DNA of 64,000 nucleotides from Pinirhizobacter soli. GTDB taxonomy: Bacteria > Pseudomonadota > Gammaproteobacteria > Xanthomonadales > Rhodanobacteraceae. The stretch's first letter is position 1. Every line of letters starts with the position of its first letter. This document shows positions 46,556 through 54,768 of the stretch, in pieces. The notes beneath the pieces are model-generated. The model was given only the letters and a program-made list of their open reading frames with translations. It was not told the origin of the DNA and ran no database searches. Both the position numbers and the translations under genes were made by a program. Location: assembly GCF_015905305.1 (NCBI RefSeq), contig NZ_JADZLQ010000004.1, positions 372,001 through 436,000 of the forward strand, given 5' to 3'.

Positions 46556-49500
46556 GGAATCGTCGCGTTTACAGCACTCGCAATCAGCTTCTTGCCTAAA
46601 TAGATGAAGTCGGTCTCGGTCGTCGCCGACGAATCGTATTGCCACATTAGCTGGCCAGCCTGGCTGTAGCCGTAGTACACCGTCGAACCGCCGGAGGTCG
46701 TTCTCTTTACTCGGCGCCCGCGTGCATCGTAAGCGTACGCGTCCATTCCAACTGATTGAACGAGCCTGTTGGCTTCGTCGAACACAAGGTTCGCGCTGTT
46801 ATGGTTGACAACGTTACCTCGTGCATCGTAACCAAACGTGCCTATCGACGACGAACCTTGGGAAATCGAAGCCAATCGATGACTTCCGTCGTAGTTATAG
46901 GTATTAACCATGCCATTCGAGGTAAGGCTGCTAATATTATTCAGCGCATCGTAGCTGTAGTTTTCAGCACCCCAAAGATTCGGCGCACTTGCGCTAGTGA
47001 GGCGATTAATTCCGTCGTACCCAAATGTCTTGTCGCGCAGCCCACCATTCGTTAGATCGGTAATCTGAGTAATGTTTGCGTTGGCGTCGTAAGCCAAGTC
47101 TTCCGAAACGGAAATGCCATTGGCCACTCCATAACTGAAATTCGAGAGCAGATTACGATTGTTCTTTGTCGCTGAGTACAATGCACCGTTTCCAAAGTTA
47201 AAGGCCTGGAGGTCGCCATCTGCGAAATAGGTGGCAGCCGTGGCGTAGCTACCCGCCGTGGTCGGTCGACCGAGCGCATCGGGATTGAACGCGACGGCCT
47301 TTCCACTTGGATACTGAGTCTGCGAGAGCGCGCCGTTGAGGTCATGGGTGTATGTGAGTTGCCAGACATGTCCATCGACCGAAAGCGTTTCCGATCTGAG
47401 GTCGTCCAACTTGTTGTAAGCAAACTGCCAACTGGCGACTCCCGAAGTGGTGACTTCGGGTTTGCCCGTGGGCGAATAACACATGGTCGTGGGATTGGTA
47501 GGGGCGGGATAGGCAACGGAGGTCTCGCGATTCATGCTGTCGTAGCCGTGAATCGTTCGGGCAGCCTCCGCGACTTGATCTTGCCCACAGTCCGAGCCCG
47601 AAATGTCTTGACCGGAAGCGGTCCATGCGAGGTTGTTGGCAACATCGTAAGACATTACGTCCGATTTAGATTCCGGCTCTTCCGTTCTACAGAGGCGATA
47701 GAAGCCGTCGTAATAGAAGTACTTTGTAACCCCACCTTGCGTTATTGATTGAAAGTTACCGTAAATATCGCGTGTAATAGACTGCGTTATTCCAGCCGGC
47801 GCAGCTACGGAGATAACGTTATCGAACGTTGGCTCGTCAAAGACCTGAAAGGCCGTGACCGTTACGTTACCTTTAGCGTCGGTTACCTGCTTGCGTGCGC
47901 CACTTAAATAGGACGTGCCAACCGTGAGGTTTCCCAGCTCAGATGACTGCGTCGCTGAAATAGGACGTGAAATAGCGTCATATTCGGTAGTCACACCGAG
48001 GGTCATCGCGTCGACGTTAGGGTCACCAGCCACAGGGTACGACTGGAATATCTTGTTACCCTTAAAGTCGTAACTCGAACTCGAGGTTATTGGAGTTACG
48101 CCGGAGCCGCCACGCTGGCTCAGAATTGGACGAAATAGAGCGTCGTACCACGTCGTGGTTATAGTCGAACCCTGGTTTACGACGCGCTCCCAATGATTTG
48201 CTGCTATATCGTGAGATGCGTTGGCGTTCGGTCCAAAAGATATGATCTCCTGGTTCCACGGTTGCTCGTCGCCTGTCGGGAACGTAATCAAACGTACTCG
48301 CCCCATGGCGTCGTACTCGTAGTTCGTTGTGTTACCTGCTTGGTTCGTTATGGATGCAATCTGACCATAGTCATCTACTACAAGCGATTCACTAGCCGTG
48401 CCGCCGGAGCATCCGGCAGACCCGGCGGGATAGCCAATATTCTGCGGGATACCGCGTTTCCAGTTGGAAAGCGTCGTGGTGTGTCCAAGCGCATCGGTGA
48501 AGCCCGAAAGCTGGCCCGTGCTGAAATCGAACGTGTAGTTCATGAGCACCTGGCCAAACCGCGCACGAGAGGTCGGTGTTTGATAGGTTGACTCGTAGGT
48601 GATACTTGATTCGACTTCGCCCGTTCCGCTGTTTACTACCTGCTGTGGGAGACCAAGGACCCAATGAGCGAGATCGTTAAGGTACGTAGTGGTCTCTGTA
48701 ATTGATGGCTGACCGGTATTGCTACCGCGCGTCACCGTTGTCGGATTTCCGAAGACATCAAAGGAATTTACCGACCGCGTGAAAGCACTTCCATCCTGAG
48801 ACACTATCGTTGAGTTAGCAGGTGTAAGTTGCTCCGTTTGGTGAAAATTCGTCCTTTTCTGAAGCTCGAAAACGTAGGGCGCAGCCCAAGGCCCTGTTGT
48901 GGATGATGCGTAGCCGTAAGTCTCTGAACGTATGAGCGTTCCGCTTGAAGATCCCTGGTAGAAGTCGGTTCGCGTTGCGTGGCCCTCGGTCTCGTCGTAG
49001 CGGTTACTGAACGTATATCGCGTATCGTTGCCATTCGGATCGACCAAGTCCGTCCAAACAGTTGTTGGACATGTTTGCGCAGTGGCGCAGGGGTCGCTCG
49101 TCCAACTGCCGTTTGCTGGTGAGTATGTATAGGTCCAGGAGTACGTCGGCAGGCCCGGTCCGCTAAAACTCTTACTGGCTATAGCGAGCTCGAAGATGTT
49201 TTGCGGTATTTCGGCCGGGCTAGCCGTACCGCCGATGCAGGACTTCAAGACGTAAGATCGTCCGCGAGTTATCGATTCGACCCCGAAGGTCCCGACGAGC
49301 CCCGAAGGATGTGTTATTGACCCGTAGATTGGTGAACCCGTCGCAGCCTCGGGGTTCACGCAGTTATTGATGGGCGTGACGATCGGAGCATAGAGAAAAT
49401 TTCCCAAGCTAAATGACCACGCACTAGAATCCGGAAGAGTGACGCTCGATAGAGTTGGCACTGACGAAACCGGGCCCGCATTTGTGTAGCTATAGGTCCA

Positions 49501-50478
49501 TGTTCTCGACGCACCCGTCGACGTCGTCACGCTAGCCGTCTGGACACGATGCGTCCCTGTAACGTAGGCAAGCTTCACTAGACGTCCATCGCTCGCCGAG
49601 ATTTGCGTTAAGTCATCACCGGAATAGCTATACGTCACTGACTGGCCGAATCGGTCGGTGACCTTGGTAACCATCATTAGACCGTCACGACGAGCGACGG
49701 AGTCGTTCGCGTTCGCTTGAGGTGCGAAGGTGAAGTTGATGGAGGCACCCTGGGGCCCCGAGCCTCCTGGCCTGAGGCTGGCGGCCATAGGGCGATAGAC
49801 CAAATGGGAGAATGTGTATTGGGTTCCACCCGGCGACGTAACTACGAAGCCCTCGCCACCATCGGTGTCCGTAGTGACCCCGCAACTGACGACCCAGTTG
49901 TCCTTGGTCATAGCTACGATTGTCTTTCCGCTTGGCTTGACGGTGTTGGTACTGGAGGGCTGCTGAAGCACTCGAGATCCAACTCCGGGAATAATCAAGT
50001 GATAGCCGTACCACCAAGTCTCGGGCTCGGATGGATCGGTTCCTCCAATACCGTTGACTACGGGGGGGGCTTCAAAGTTTGTGCACCGTGCCAATGGATC
50101 TGTGGCGGGAACCTGCCACGCAGTGACATTCAACTGGTTCGCCGTATAGGTCTCGATTCTGGGAACGTTTAGCTCCCAATCACCAAAGGCGCCTTCGAAT
50201 TTAAGCGGAGTCTCGTTGTTGCTACTTACGGCGAATGTACGGCTGACCGTAACCAGTGGTCCGGTTCCCTTGAGGCTAACGTCGGTCTGCTCGAACGATA
50301 ACGATCCATCGTAAAGGCTGATGTTCTCTCCGAAAGGATTGGCTCCCAATGGCGACACGTCGGTGTCGACCTGGATGAGTTTCTTATATTCGGTTTCAAG
50401 CGTTTGGTTTTGGCCAAGCGCCAATAGGGGCACAGCGAACGCTACTGCCGACAGGCAGATCCCTTGCCAAATGCGCAT
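45205..50478 (-). CDS. Exported RHS/YD-repeat shell with C-terminal fibronectin III-like repeats
   Basis: 1757 residues from ATG 50478 (AGGGGAAA upstream) with a signal peptide (MRIWQGICLSAVAFAVPLLALG). Residues about 100-1290 are YD repeats (YDALFRPI, YDAISRPIS, YEYDAMGRVRL, FGYDGINRLTSA, YNYDGSHRLASI), which in RHS/Tc-C proteins build a closed shell around a toxin. From about residue 1308 there are some five Fn3-like units of ~95 residues, each with a Y-LQEQ-NGG-W and Y-V-ACN--GC pattern. The usual C-terminal cap and toxin are missing; they are encoded by the next gene, 71 bases downstream. Confidence 0.92.
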   Translation of the reverse strand: MRIWQGICLSAVAFAVPLLALGQNQTLETEYKKLIQVDTDVSPLGANPFGENISLYDGSLSFEQTDVSLKGTGPLVTVSRTFAVSSNNETPLKFEGAFGDWELNVPRIETYTANQLNVTAWQVPATDPLARCTNFEAPPVVNGIGGTDPSEPETWWYGYHLIIPGVGSRVLQQPSSTNTVKPSGKTIVAMTKDNWVVSCGVTTDTDGGEGFVVTSPGGTQYTFSHLVYRPMAASLRPGGSGPQGASINFTFAPQANANDSVARRDGLMMVTKVTDRFGQSVTYSYSGDDLTQISASDGRLVKLAYVTGTHRVQTASVTTSTGASRTWTYSYTNAGPVSSVPTLSSVTLPDSSAWSFSLGNFLYAPIVTPINNCVNPEAATGSPIYGSITHPSGLVGTFGVESITRGRSYVLKSCIGGTASPAEIPQNIFELAIASKSFSGPGLPTYSWTYTYSPANGSWTSDPCATAQTCPTTVWTDLVDPNGNDTRYTFSNRYDETEGHATRTDFYQGSSSGTLIRSETYGYASSTTGPWAAPYVFELQKRTNFHQTEQLTPANSTIVSQDGSAFTRSVNSFDVFGNPTTVTRGSNTGQPSITETTTYLNDLAHWVLGLPQQVVNSGTGEVESSITYESTYQTPTSRARFGQVLMNYTFDFSTGQLSGFTDALGHTTTLSNWKRGIPQNIGYPAGSAGCSGGTASESLVVDDYGQIASITNQAGNTTNYEYDAMGRVRLITFPTGDEQPWNQEIISFGPNANASHDIAANHWERVVNQGSTITTTWYDALFRPILSQRGGSGVTPITSSSSYDFKGNKIFQSYPVAGDPNVDAMTLGVTTEYDAISRPISATQSSELGNLTVGTSYLSGARKQVTDAKGNVTVTAFQVFDEPTFDNVISVAAPAGITQSITRDIYGNFQSITQGGVTKYFYYDGFYRLCRTEEPESKSDVMSYDVANNLAWTASGQDISGSDCGQDQVAEAARTIHGYDSMNRETSVAYPAPTNPTTMCYSPTGKPEVTTSGVASWQFAYNKLDDLRSETLSVDGHVWQLTYTHDLNGALSQTQYPSGKAVAFNPDALGRPTTAGSYATAATYFADGDLQAFNFGNGALYSATKNNRNLLSNFSYGVANGISVSEDLAYDANANITQITDLTNGGLRDKTFGYDGINRLTSASAPNLWGAENYSYDALNNISSLTSNGMVNTYNYDGSHRLASISQGSSSIGTFGYDARGNVVNHNSANLVFDEANRLVQSVGMDAYAYDARGRRVKRTTSGGSTVYYGYSQAGQLMWQYDSSATTETDFIYLGKKLIASAVNATIPTNSPTLSGPATAQVNQPYTLTWTAVPGAATYLLQEQVNGAAFNPVVNANELSQSTGHTGPATFGYQVEACNDAGCGPPSNSVNIVVQPPPSAPEAPATASAVLSSDASTITVSWDPTADTTSYVAQQQLNGGSWQPLYTGMSTTTSLSSATEGTYGFQVHSCNTNGCSAWTSASAVDVTHLAVAPAAISVPPTTNGSLSVGWAVGSYATYYSLEQSVNGGPWVNIINPTTNSWSTTITTSGTYAYRVRSCNAHGCSSAYSPTGTTTATIAPASAPSISVPASSNTGSYTVSWSAVAGGTAYTLQEQSNGGGFTNVQASSATSWPTAGRGNGTYGYRAQACNGGGCGPFSSVGSVTVALVPSVPTGLAISLVNVNKGLVTLNWNAASGATDYKIKYASSSANGTSDAGAALTLTGLYRPVHGQISFYVEACNASGCSPWSAALNTALNSD

Positions 50479-51059
50479 CTGGTTTTTCCCCTGAGCGGAG
50501 CGCTGTCCGCTTATGGGAAAAATTTGCTCCCGACATTTATGGCTGTCAATGAGCAAGTTTTTTCGAGTCAAGCCTTTGCAATTTCCAGACTTCAACGCGT
50601 TCTTACGATCAATAGCGCAAGAAGTCGTCACCGATGCACGGATCTCGCCATCGTTTTTTAACAGAACGAAGGCGTGTGCTAGTGGGCTTACTGGTGCGGC
50701 GGGAGGCGTGGATCACCCAGCCGGTGGGCACGCGGGAGCGTCAACTAAACCTAGTGCTTTCTCCTTTTCCTGGGAATTGGGCTGAGTTCGGTTTACCGCG
50801 CCAGCATGGATTACCAAAGCAACAGAAGCGCGCCGGATCCTTCGAGCCATACGACAGCCCAGGCAGGCGTGTTGCCAACGTATCAAGCCAGTGCGAATAA
50901 GCCCGGCGCGCCGGATTTGATCAAGACGCAAGTAGCTGCATGCGAGCGAAAGCTCGGCATTGATGATCAGCTTCTGCGAGGAAACGACGAGCGAACTGCA
51001 ACAGCCCGGCTGGCTTGCACTCGGACAGCCTGTCTGATCGCATCACCGGGAAAAGCACC
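50479..51059. other. Intergenic stretch without convincing gene
   Basis: Divergent region between the RHS operon and the sigma-factor gene. It holds a 12-base palindrome CCGGCGCGCCGG (50903-50914) and an 11-base direct repeat GCGCGCCGGAT (50828 and 50906). Open frames such as 50806-51096 are low-complexity in composition and resemble no protein. Promoters of both flanking units should lie here but none is clear. Confidence 0.5.
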
Positions 51060-51116
51060 ATGGACGATCTCAACGGTGACGATGGCGTTACCGTGATGGA
51101 AGGAGCCGCAGCTTGA
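51060..51116 (+). CDS. Possible micro-ORF coupled to sigma factor
   Basis: ATG 51060 opens an 18-residue frame (MDDLNGDDGVTVMEGAAA) whose TGA overlaps the TTG start of the sigma factor. The peptide is acidic and may be a coupling leader, or the tail of a decayed gene, since the frame is open for about 100 bases upstream. Weak evidence. Confidence 0.25.
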   Translation: MDDLNGDDGVTVMEGAAA

Positions 51117-52048
51117 CTGAAGGCCACAACGCCTCGGACGGTGCGCGACAAGCAGAGCTGATCGCCCTGGCCGGGGAGTTGCGGCCTGAGCTCCATCGGT
51201 ACTGCTCGCGTCTGATGGGCTCGGTCATCGACGGTGAAGACGTCGTCCAGGACACGCTCACGAAGGCGCTCCTCTCCTTTGATGAGCTGCGCGACATGCC
51301 CACATTTCGCGCCTGGCTATTTCGGGTGGCACATAACCGGGCGCTGGACCTCCTGCGCGGCCGGGCAATCCGCGCTGCGGAGCCGATCGAAGCGGCGAGC
51401 AACGTCGCGGACGACGACGCGCCTGACCCTGCGGAAATGTTGATACGGCAGGAAGCGATAAAGATGGCGGTGTCCCGCTTCACGGAACTGCCGGTGCTCC
51501 AGCGCAGCGTGATCATTCTGAAAGATGTGCTGGACGAATCGCTGGCCGACATTGCGGGCCTTCTCGACCTCACCGTGGATTCGGTAAAAGCCCACCTTGC
51601 CCGCGGACGCGAACGACTTCGCGCGATCAACATGGCGACGGACCGGCAAACGGTTGCAAGACCGACATCGGATGCAGTCGCCCGCTATGTGACGTTATTC
51701 AACCAACGTGATTGGGATGGCTTGCGTGCGCTTCTGGCGGGGGATGTGAAGCTTCATCAAGCTAGCTATCCCATGCGCGTCGGCGCCAAGGATGTGGGGA
51801 TGTTCTTTAGCACCTACGCCAAGTTCGATGGGGTGTGGTTGGCGCCTGCGTGGCTGGAAGGGCGTGAGGTGATCGCGGTTTTTGAGAGCCGGACGGATCC
51901 GAAGCCGAGCTATGTGATGTGGCTTGAATGGCGCGAGGGGAAGATTAGCTTTATTCGGGATTATCGGTATGTCCGATACGTGGTCGCGGATGCAAAGTTG
52001 GTGTTGGCACCGGACGCTGAGCGTAACCGCGGTGTCGAGCGACCTTAG
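51113..52048 (+). CDS. ECF sigma factor with SnoaL-like C-terminal domain
   Basis: 311 residues from TTG 51113, chosen because AAGGAG lies seven bases upstream. Sigma region 2 (about 25-90: DGEDVVQDTLTKALLSFDEL, FRAWLFRVAHNRALDLLRGR) and region 4 (about 118-168: LPVLQRSVIILKDVLDESLA, VKAHLARGRERLR) are followed by an NTF2-like domain (about 185-305). Such extensions replace a separate anti-sigma in ECF41/ECF56-like groups. The ECF41 motifs WLPEP and DGGGK are not seen. No anti-sigma gene follows. Confidence 0.9.
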   Translation: MTEGHNASDGARQAELIALAGELRPELHRYCSRLMGSVIDGEDVVQDTLTKALLSFDELRDMPTFRAWLFRVAHNRALDLLRGRAIRAAEPIEAASNVADDDAPDPAEMLIRQEAIKMAVSRFTELPVLQRSVIILKDVLDESLADIAGLLDLTVDSVKAHLARGRERLRAINMATDRQTVARPTSDAVARYVTLFNQRDWDGLRALLAGDVKLHQASYPMRVGAKDVGMFFSTYAKFDGVWLAPAWLEGREVIAVFESRTDPKPSYVMWLEWREGKISFIRDYRYVRYVVADAKLVLAPDAERNRGVERP

Positions 52049-52085
52049 TATGGCCGTCGCCAGCACGATCCGCGCGGACATCCCT

Positions 52086-52574
52086 TCATAGCAGTCCCCC
52101 AGCTTTCGGAATCTCCGCCATGATCGAACGCTCAAGGTTCGTGAAATCCTGAAGCGACGTCGGAATATGGATTTTTCTACCATCGAGGAAATAGAGGTTG
52201 AAGTACCTTCCGTTGCGCGCATAGATGTGGTCGGTGGCGATAACTTCTCGGAGGTTGCACTGCTTCGGACGAAATGAACCTACGCGTAAGGTCGCGCCCT
52301 CGATAACTGCTTTGTAGCGGTAGAAATGAACGGCAATGCCAAGTGTGCAAAGCACTCCAAAGGCGAAGATGACGGCATGCTGCATAGAAACCGGCTGATG
52401 CCCTCGGGTGACAGCACCCACGGCGCGCCAGGAAAGTGCAAAGAGAACAACCGTCAATAGCAAAGGATATACGCGAGAATAGCGATAGGTTCCTGCCAGT
52501 TTTGATGCAGATGGCAAAGTGTCCAGACCTTCCTTCATTTCCCCTGCAGCTCTATTCGATGGTAATTCGACCAT
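52086..52574 (-). CDS. Membrane protein with PH-like C-terminal part, unknown
   Basis: 162 residues from ATG 52574, one base after the stop of the gene before it. Two hydrophobic helices (VYPLLLTVVLFALSWRAVG; HAVIFAFGVLCTLGIAVHF) are followed by a beta-rich region (YKAVIEGATLRVGSF, YFNLYFLDGRKIHIPTSLQD) that resembles bacterial PH domains. Last gene of a three-gene operon with tight coupling. Function unknown. Confidence 0.65.
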   Translation of the reverse strand: MVELPSNRAAGEMKEGLDTLPSASKLAGTYRYSRVYPLLLTVVLFALSWRAVGAVTRGHQPVSMQHAVIFAFGVLCTLGIAVHFYRYKAVIEGATLRVGSFRPKQCNLREVIATDHIYARNGRYFNLYFLDGRKIHIPTSLQDFTNLERSIMAEIPKAGGLL

Positions 52575-52575
52575 T

Positions 52576-52794
52576 CTATAAACCTCTTTTTCCACAGATT
52601 CGATCTATCAAGTAATCGATGGGATAAGAAAGAACAAGAATGACGTGAAAAATCACGCACATTCCAAAGAAGAAGCGGGGTGCGGTTGCAATACTCCCTG
52701 TGCGAAAGAGCAGCACAATGGACAGAAAAAGCCAGAAGAAAGCAAACAAAGCTTGTCGCAGCCAGAAAGCTCTCGACGTGTAAATACTTTTCAC
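52576..52794 (-). CDS. Small membrane protein, unknown
   Basis: 72 residues with two hydrophobic helices (ALFAFFWLFLSIVLLF; FFFGMCVIFHVILVLSYPID). Its ATG overlaps the stop of the HsdM-fusion gene (ATGA), and its own stop lies one base before the next start, so translation of the three genes is coupled. No family recognised. Confidence 0.65.
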   Translation of the reverse strand: MKSIYTSRAFWLRQALFAFFWLFLSIVLLFRTGSIATAPRFFFGMCVIFHVILVLSYPIDYLIDRICGKRGL

Positions 52795-53720
52795 GATCGA
52801 CCTCTATCAAGCTTTGTTCGTGTTTCCAGCACGCCAGTAGTCGGGCTCTCAACCGGGCTACGTTCGCGCCGTGAGTACCAATGCCTTCCCGCCAATCTCT
52901 TCCCCACTGCCAGATCAAGCTGCCAATCGTTCAGTGGCTCCCCCGCTGTTTGCATCCACACACGAAGTCCCTTCGGAATAACCTTCTCGCGCTCGGCATA
53001 GATGTCGCGGGCGACAAGCCAGATACCCTCGAAGCTGACCATAACCAGCAACCACTTGAAGTAGTTGGCCTCCAGATGCCCACTTCGCCAGACATTTACC
53101 ATCATCCAAACGATGGATACGATCATTCCGATGAAGCCGATAATCGACAATATGAACGCAAGGGGAGCACCAACGCGGTACTTTCGCCAGCGCCGCATGT
53201 TGGTGACTACCAGATTCCTTACGGGTGAGATTTCGGTGATCTGAGGAATAGGGGCGCGGTAGCCGATAGAGGGCTTATCTCCATCTTTCATTCGATAACG
53301 AAGGGAAAGCACGAACCCATTGGCGGGCGGCAGGCTGGCAATGGCCACTCTGGGCCATGCTGGCAGTTTCGCCTCGGATCCTGATACAGGTACCCGCAGG
53401 TTCTCAGAGTGGGAGAATACCGTCGTCGGGAACGTGTAAATGGATCTAACCATCGGACTTGGAGCGCTTGCACCGAGATGCGTGAGTAACTCTTGATACC
53501 ACCCCAAGAGATTAGGACCGGAATAAGCAGCCAAATCTCTCCATCGATAGCCTACTGGGAGACTTGCTTCTGTCCCGTTCTCCTCGGCGATCTTAAGGAA
53601 CAATAGGTATGTAAGTTCGGAGATGTACTGGTTGTAGCTTATTCCATCGCCTCGAAGGACATTACAAAGCCCCCAAATTTTAGCGGCAACAGCCTTAGGA
53701 CCTAGATAAGCTTCTGTCAT
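52791..53720 (-). CDS. HsdM N-terminal domain fused to a membrane protein
   Basis: 309 residues from ATG 53720, with GGGAAG eight bases upstream. Residues 1-109 are the N-terminal helical domain of type I methylases (IWGLCNVLRGDGISYNQYIS, ELTYLLFLKIAEENGTE, LPVGYRWRDL, IYTFPTTVFSHSENLR). At about residue 110 the similarity stops and an unrelated sequence begins, with two membrane helices (about 184-208 and 220-240) and a basic tail. The methylase domain with NPPY is absent. Both the start and the coupling to the following genes look functional, so it may be a working chimera or a recombination scar. Confidence 0.7.
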   Translation of the reverse strand: MTEAYLGPKAVAAKIWGLCNVLRGDGISYNQYISELTYLLFLKIAEENGTEASLPVGYRWRDLAAYSGPNLLGWYQELLTHLGASAPSPMVRSIYTFPTTVFSHSENLRVPVSGSEAKLPAWPRVAIASLPPANGFVLSLRYRMKDGDKPSIGYRAPIPQITEISPVRNLVVTNMRRWRKYRVGAPLAFILSIIGFIGMIVSIVWMMVNVWRSGHLEANYFKWLLVMVSFEGIWLVARDIYAEREKVIPKGLRVWMQTAGEPLNDWQLDLAVGKRLAGRHWYSRRERSPVESPTTGVLETRTKLDRGRS

Positions 53721-53823
53721 TTGGAGCTTCCCGTTAACCAACTATGTCGTCTACTGTCCAAACCGAGGCAAGGAACTTTGGTCTTGAATGCAATCGCCTT
53801 ATCGGATCGAGCACGCGAAATTT

Positions 53824-53846
53824 GAGCGGCGCGATGCGCGCCACTC
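53824..53846. repeat. GC-rich hairpin in intergenic region
   Basis: GAGCGGCGCGATGCGCGCCACTC folds with a GGCGCG/CGCGCC stem. It lies between the HsdM-fusion operon and nrdJb, near the right edge of the accessory segment. It could be a weak terminator (ACTTTT follows). Confidence 0.4.
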
Positions 53847-53959
53847 ACTTTTATGTATTTGACGCTTGCTCGTGAGCGTGGAGTCAACTTGGTCAAGACC
53901 CACAGCGAAAGGCTCACGGATTCTAGGTTCCGTGAACCTTCAAATTCATTTGATAGCGG

Positions 53960-54697
53960 TCACCCACACTTCGAATACCCACAATTCAAACAAGTCTGGC
54001 ACCCATCCATCAGCACCAACGCCTGCGTATTGCACTTCGCACACATCGTCGCCCCAGGCGGGAACCCACTCGCACTCTCGCTAGCCACCGGCGCAAACGT
54101 GCCCGTAACCTGCTCAGCCTTCTTCTTCGTCGCACCCTCATAAGCCGCACGCTTCTCAGCGATCAACCGGCGCGTCGACTCATCCATCTCCGGGTCGTGG
54201 ATCAGCCCGATGCTCTTCATGTGCTGCTCGATCACCGCGCCGATCTCGGCCACGATGCTGGGCATGTAGATGCCGCCGGCCTTGAAGTAGCCGCCCTTCG
54301 GGTCGAACACGGCCTTGAGCTCTTCCACGATAAACGTCACGTCGCCGCCCTTGCGGAACACGGCCGACAGGATTCGGGTAAGCGCCACGATCCACTGGAA
54401 GTGGTCCATGTTCTTCGAGTTGATGAACACCTCGAAGGGGCGGCGCTGTTCGTGGGGGGTGCCGGCGTTCAGCACGATGTCGTTGACGGTCACGTACAGG
54501 GCGTGTTCCACCAGCGGGGATTTGATCTTGTAGGTGCTGCCGATCAGCGTCTCGGGGCGCTCGACGCTTTCATGCATCTGGATCACTTCGGCCATCGGCG
54601 GCTCTACCTTGGCCGAGACCGGCGCCGAAGTGGCAGCCTTGTCTTCCGGCTTTACAACCTGGTAGCCCTTGATCTTCTTGTCGATTTTGATGGCCAT
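53960..54697 (-). CDS. nrdJb: NrdJb: TSCPD-domain component of B12-dependent ribonucleotide reductase
   Basis: 245 residues. The central part (SPLVEHALYVTVNDI, RRPFEVFINSKNMDHFQWIV, ALTRILSAVFRKGGDVTFIV, KGGYFKAGGIYMPSIVAEIG) is the TSCPD-like region found at the C-terminus of long NrdJ proteins and as separate NrdJb in pseudomonads and xanthomonads. The C-terminus holds a zinc ribbon (MCAKCN ... CQTCLNCGYSKCG) whose cysteines may act in re-reducing the catalytic subunit. It follows nrdJ and the H1-like gene on the same strand. Confidence 0.85.
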   Translation of the reverse strand: MAIKIDKKIKGYQVVKPEDKAATSAPVSAKVEPPMAEVIQMHESVERPETLIGSTYKIKSPLVEHALYVTVNDIVLNAGTPHEQRRPFEVFINSKNMDHFQWIVALTRILSAVFRKGGDVTFIVEELKAVFDPKGGYFKAGGIYMPSIVAEIGAVIEQHMKSIGLIHDPEMDESTRRLIAEKRAAYEGATKKKAEQVTGTFAPVASESASGFPPGATMCAKCNTQALVLMDGCQTCLNCGYSKCG

Positions 54698-54725
54698 TTC
54701 TGTCTCTTTTCTTATTCTGGAATGA

Positions 54726-54759
54726 ATTCCGGCCCGGCGACGGATCGCCGGGCCGGAAT
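54726..54759 (-). terminator. Strong hairpin after the H1-like gene
   Basis: A perfect 15-base stem (TTCCGGCCCGGCGA with its inverse) around the loop CGGA, ten bases after the H1-like stop. The U-tract on the minus strand is poor, so it may act as an attenuator or RNA-stability barrier between the H1-like gene and nrdJb. Confidence 0.7.
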
Positions 54760-54768
54760 GGGTACTAC

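Noticed and set aside
50806-51096. Open frame of 96 codons upstream of the sigma factor
   Set aside because: No ribosome site, no similarity, low-information composition.
53717-53917. Small minus-strand open frame next to the HsdM chimera
   Set aside because: Overlaps the chimera's start region and lacks coding features.
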